NCBI RefSeq assembly: GCF_052076105.1
Contig: NZ_CP197245.1
Location: forward strand, 3,968,001-4,032,000
From: Tardiphaga sp052076105
GTDB lineage: Bacteria; Pseudomonadota; Alphaproteobacteria; Rhizobiales; Xanthobacteraceae
Direction: 5' to 3'
Length of the DNA stretch: 64,000 nt
Positions 63,204-64,000 of the stretch are shown one piece after another. The translations under genes were made by a program, and so were the position numbers. A model generated the notes under the pieces. The model was not told the origin of the DNA. It saw only the letters and a list, made by a program, of their open reading frames with translations, and did not search any database. Every line of letters starts with the position of its first letter. The stretch's first letter is position 1.

Positions 63204-63235
63204 GGGTCTGCAGACGCATCGCGTGCTGCAGGCCC
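63204..63235. terminator. Hairpin between convergent genes
   Basis: The stem GGGTCTGCAG / CTGCAGGCCC (one G-T pair) encloses a smaller ACGC/GCGT stem and is followed by GCTTTCTT. It lies between the second binding-protein gene and the convergent Bug-type gene, so it probably terminates both. Confidence 0.6.
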
Positions 63236-63241
63236 GCTTTC

Positions 63242-64000
63242 TTACTTGGCCGCTCCGTCCGTCGACATCGCGACAAGCTTGCCGTAACGCTCCGCATCAC
63301 TGCGCAGCTCCGTTCCAAAAGCTTCCGGCGTAGAGCTCGCGAGATCGACACCCTGTCCGGTGAATTGCTTGATCAAGGCTGGATCGCTCAGCGCCTCGGC
63401 AGTATCGCGCGCAATCTGGTCGACGATCGGCTTCGGCACTGCGGCGGCGGCGAGCAGGCCGAACCAGCTATCATAGGTGAATTCAGGGAGCCCGGCCTCG
63501 GCGAAGGTCGGCACATCGGGCAGTTGCGCCATACGGCTCTTGCCGGTGACCGCAAGCGCGCGCAGCTTGCCCGACTGGATGAGATCGCCACCGACACTGA
63601 AATAGGTGAAGGCGACCGAGGTATCGCCACGTATGATGCTGATCTGGGATTCCGGCAGGCCGCGATGCGGGATCAACACCATCTTGGTCTGTGTGAGATG
63701 CCTGAACAGCTCGGCCGCGATGCCGGTTGCGCTACCGACGCCCGCCGAGCTGTAGCTCAGCGAATCCGGCTTGGCCTTCGCGGCGGCGATCAGTTCGGCC
63801 AGCGTCTTGAACGGTGCATCCGGCGGCACGATCAGGATCGCGGGCGTAGAGCCAACCCGGCTGATCGTCGCGAAATCCTTGATCGGATCGAAGTTGAGGT
63901 TCTTGTTGACCACACCAACCACGCTGTGGCCGTTTGAGGTCAGCATGATCTGCGAGCCGTCGACCGGCCCCTTGGCGACGCTGCTGACGCCCGCGATGCC
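63242..64000 (-). CDS. Bug-family (TctC-like) tripartite tricarboxylate transporter receptor, partial
   Basis: At least 252 residues of a periplasmic receptor run to the window edge; the start lies outside. Typical Bug features are KGPVDGSQIMLTSNG, LNFDPIKDFATISRVGSTPAILIVP (part: KDFATISRVG), the SYSSAGVGSATGIAAELF loop and the LPDVPTFAEAGLPEF motif near the C terminus. These proteins bind carboxylates or other small ligands for TctAB-type or other transporters. The gene is convergent with the second ABC operon. Confidence 0.92.
   Translation of the reverse strand, partial: GIAGVSSVAKGPVDGSQIMLTSNGHSVVGVVNKNLNFDPIKDFATISRVGSTPAILIVPPDAPFKTLAELIAAAKAKPDSLSYSSAGVGSATGIAAELFRHLTQTKMVLIPHRGLPESQISIIRGDTSVAFTYFSVGGDLIQSGKLRALAVTGKSRMAQLPDVPTFAEAGLPEFTYDSWFGLLAAAAVPKPIVDQIARDTAEALSDPALIKQFTGQGVDLASSTPEAFGTELRSDAERYGKLVAMSTDGAAK

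Overview
The window is a GC-rich, densely coded chromosomal segment of an alphaproteobacterium, most likely a member of the Bradyrhizobium/Rhodopseudomonas/Tardiphaga/Afipia group (Nitrobacteraceae). I infer this from the housekeeping gene set (cobB, a ClpS2-type adaptor, aroC, fabI, pdxH, carA, aceA with an ScfR/RamB-type regulator), from the number of CoA-dependent catabolic genes, and from several dispersed palindromic intergenic repeats. No rRNA, tRNA, CRISPR array, transposase or prophage was recognised.

Layout. (1) 0.4-13.6 kb is an acyl-CoA catabolic locus: two crotonases, three acyl-CoA dehydrogenases (two of them tandem duplicates), a feruloyl-CoA-synthase-like ligase, a short-chain dehydrogenase, a TetR regulator, a divergent thiolase and a second acyl-CoA ligase. 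Together these supply every step of one beta-oxidation cycle on a CoA-activated acid. (2) 13.8-27.4 kb is mostly housekeeping: cobB, a von Willebrand factor A protein, clpS2, a class III cyclase, aroC, a histidine phosphatase, fabI, an ECF sigma/anti-sigma pair, a DnaJ protein, pdxH and a short-chain dehydrogenase. (3) 27.4-30 kb looks accessory: a block with no convincing gene, then an orphan Ala-rich 532-residue protein. (4) 30-45.4 kb returns to core-type genes: corA-like, an L,D-transpeptidase, an extensin-like protein, an acyl-CoA ligase, a DUF559 nuclease-like gene between two long inverted repeats, a GatB/YqeY protein, a glycosyltransferase, carA, a thioesterase, a HerA-like ATPase and isocitrate lyase with its divergent regulator. 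(5) 45.5-64 kb is a catabolic island. A ten-gene minus-strand operon (maleylacetate reductase, amidohydrolase, hydroxyisobutyrate-dehydrogenase-like oxidoreductase, intradiol dioxygenase, FAD-linked oxidase, a four-gene CUT2-type ABC importer, a YciI protein) faces a LacI regulator, a MarR regulator and a plus-strand set of a RidA-like protein and a second four-gene ABC importer of identical gene order. A Bug-type binding protein runs off the end.

The island is the most interesting part. The YciI protein, hydroxyquinol-type dioxygenase and maleylacetate reductase are the same three kinds of protein as the lower pathway of chlorinated-phenol degradation, but no ring hydroxylase is visible and the imported substrate cannot be deduced. 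Two conspicuous operator arrays (23-bp-spaced direct repeats before the LacI gene; two 18-bp palindromes 21 bp apart before the MarR gene) suggest tight substrate-responsive control. Other points of note are a five-copy degenerate repeat upstream of the short-chain dehydrogenase and the repeat-bounded DUF559 gene.
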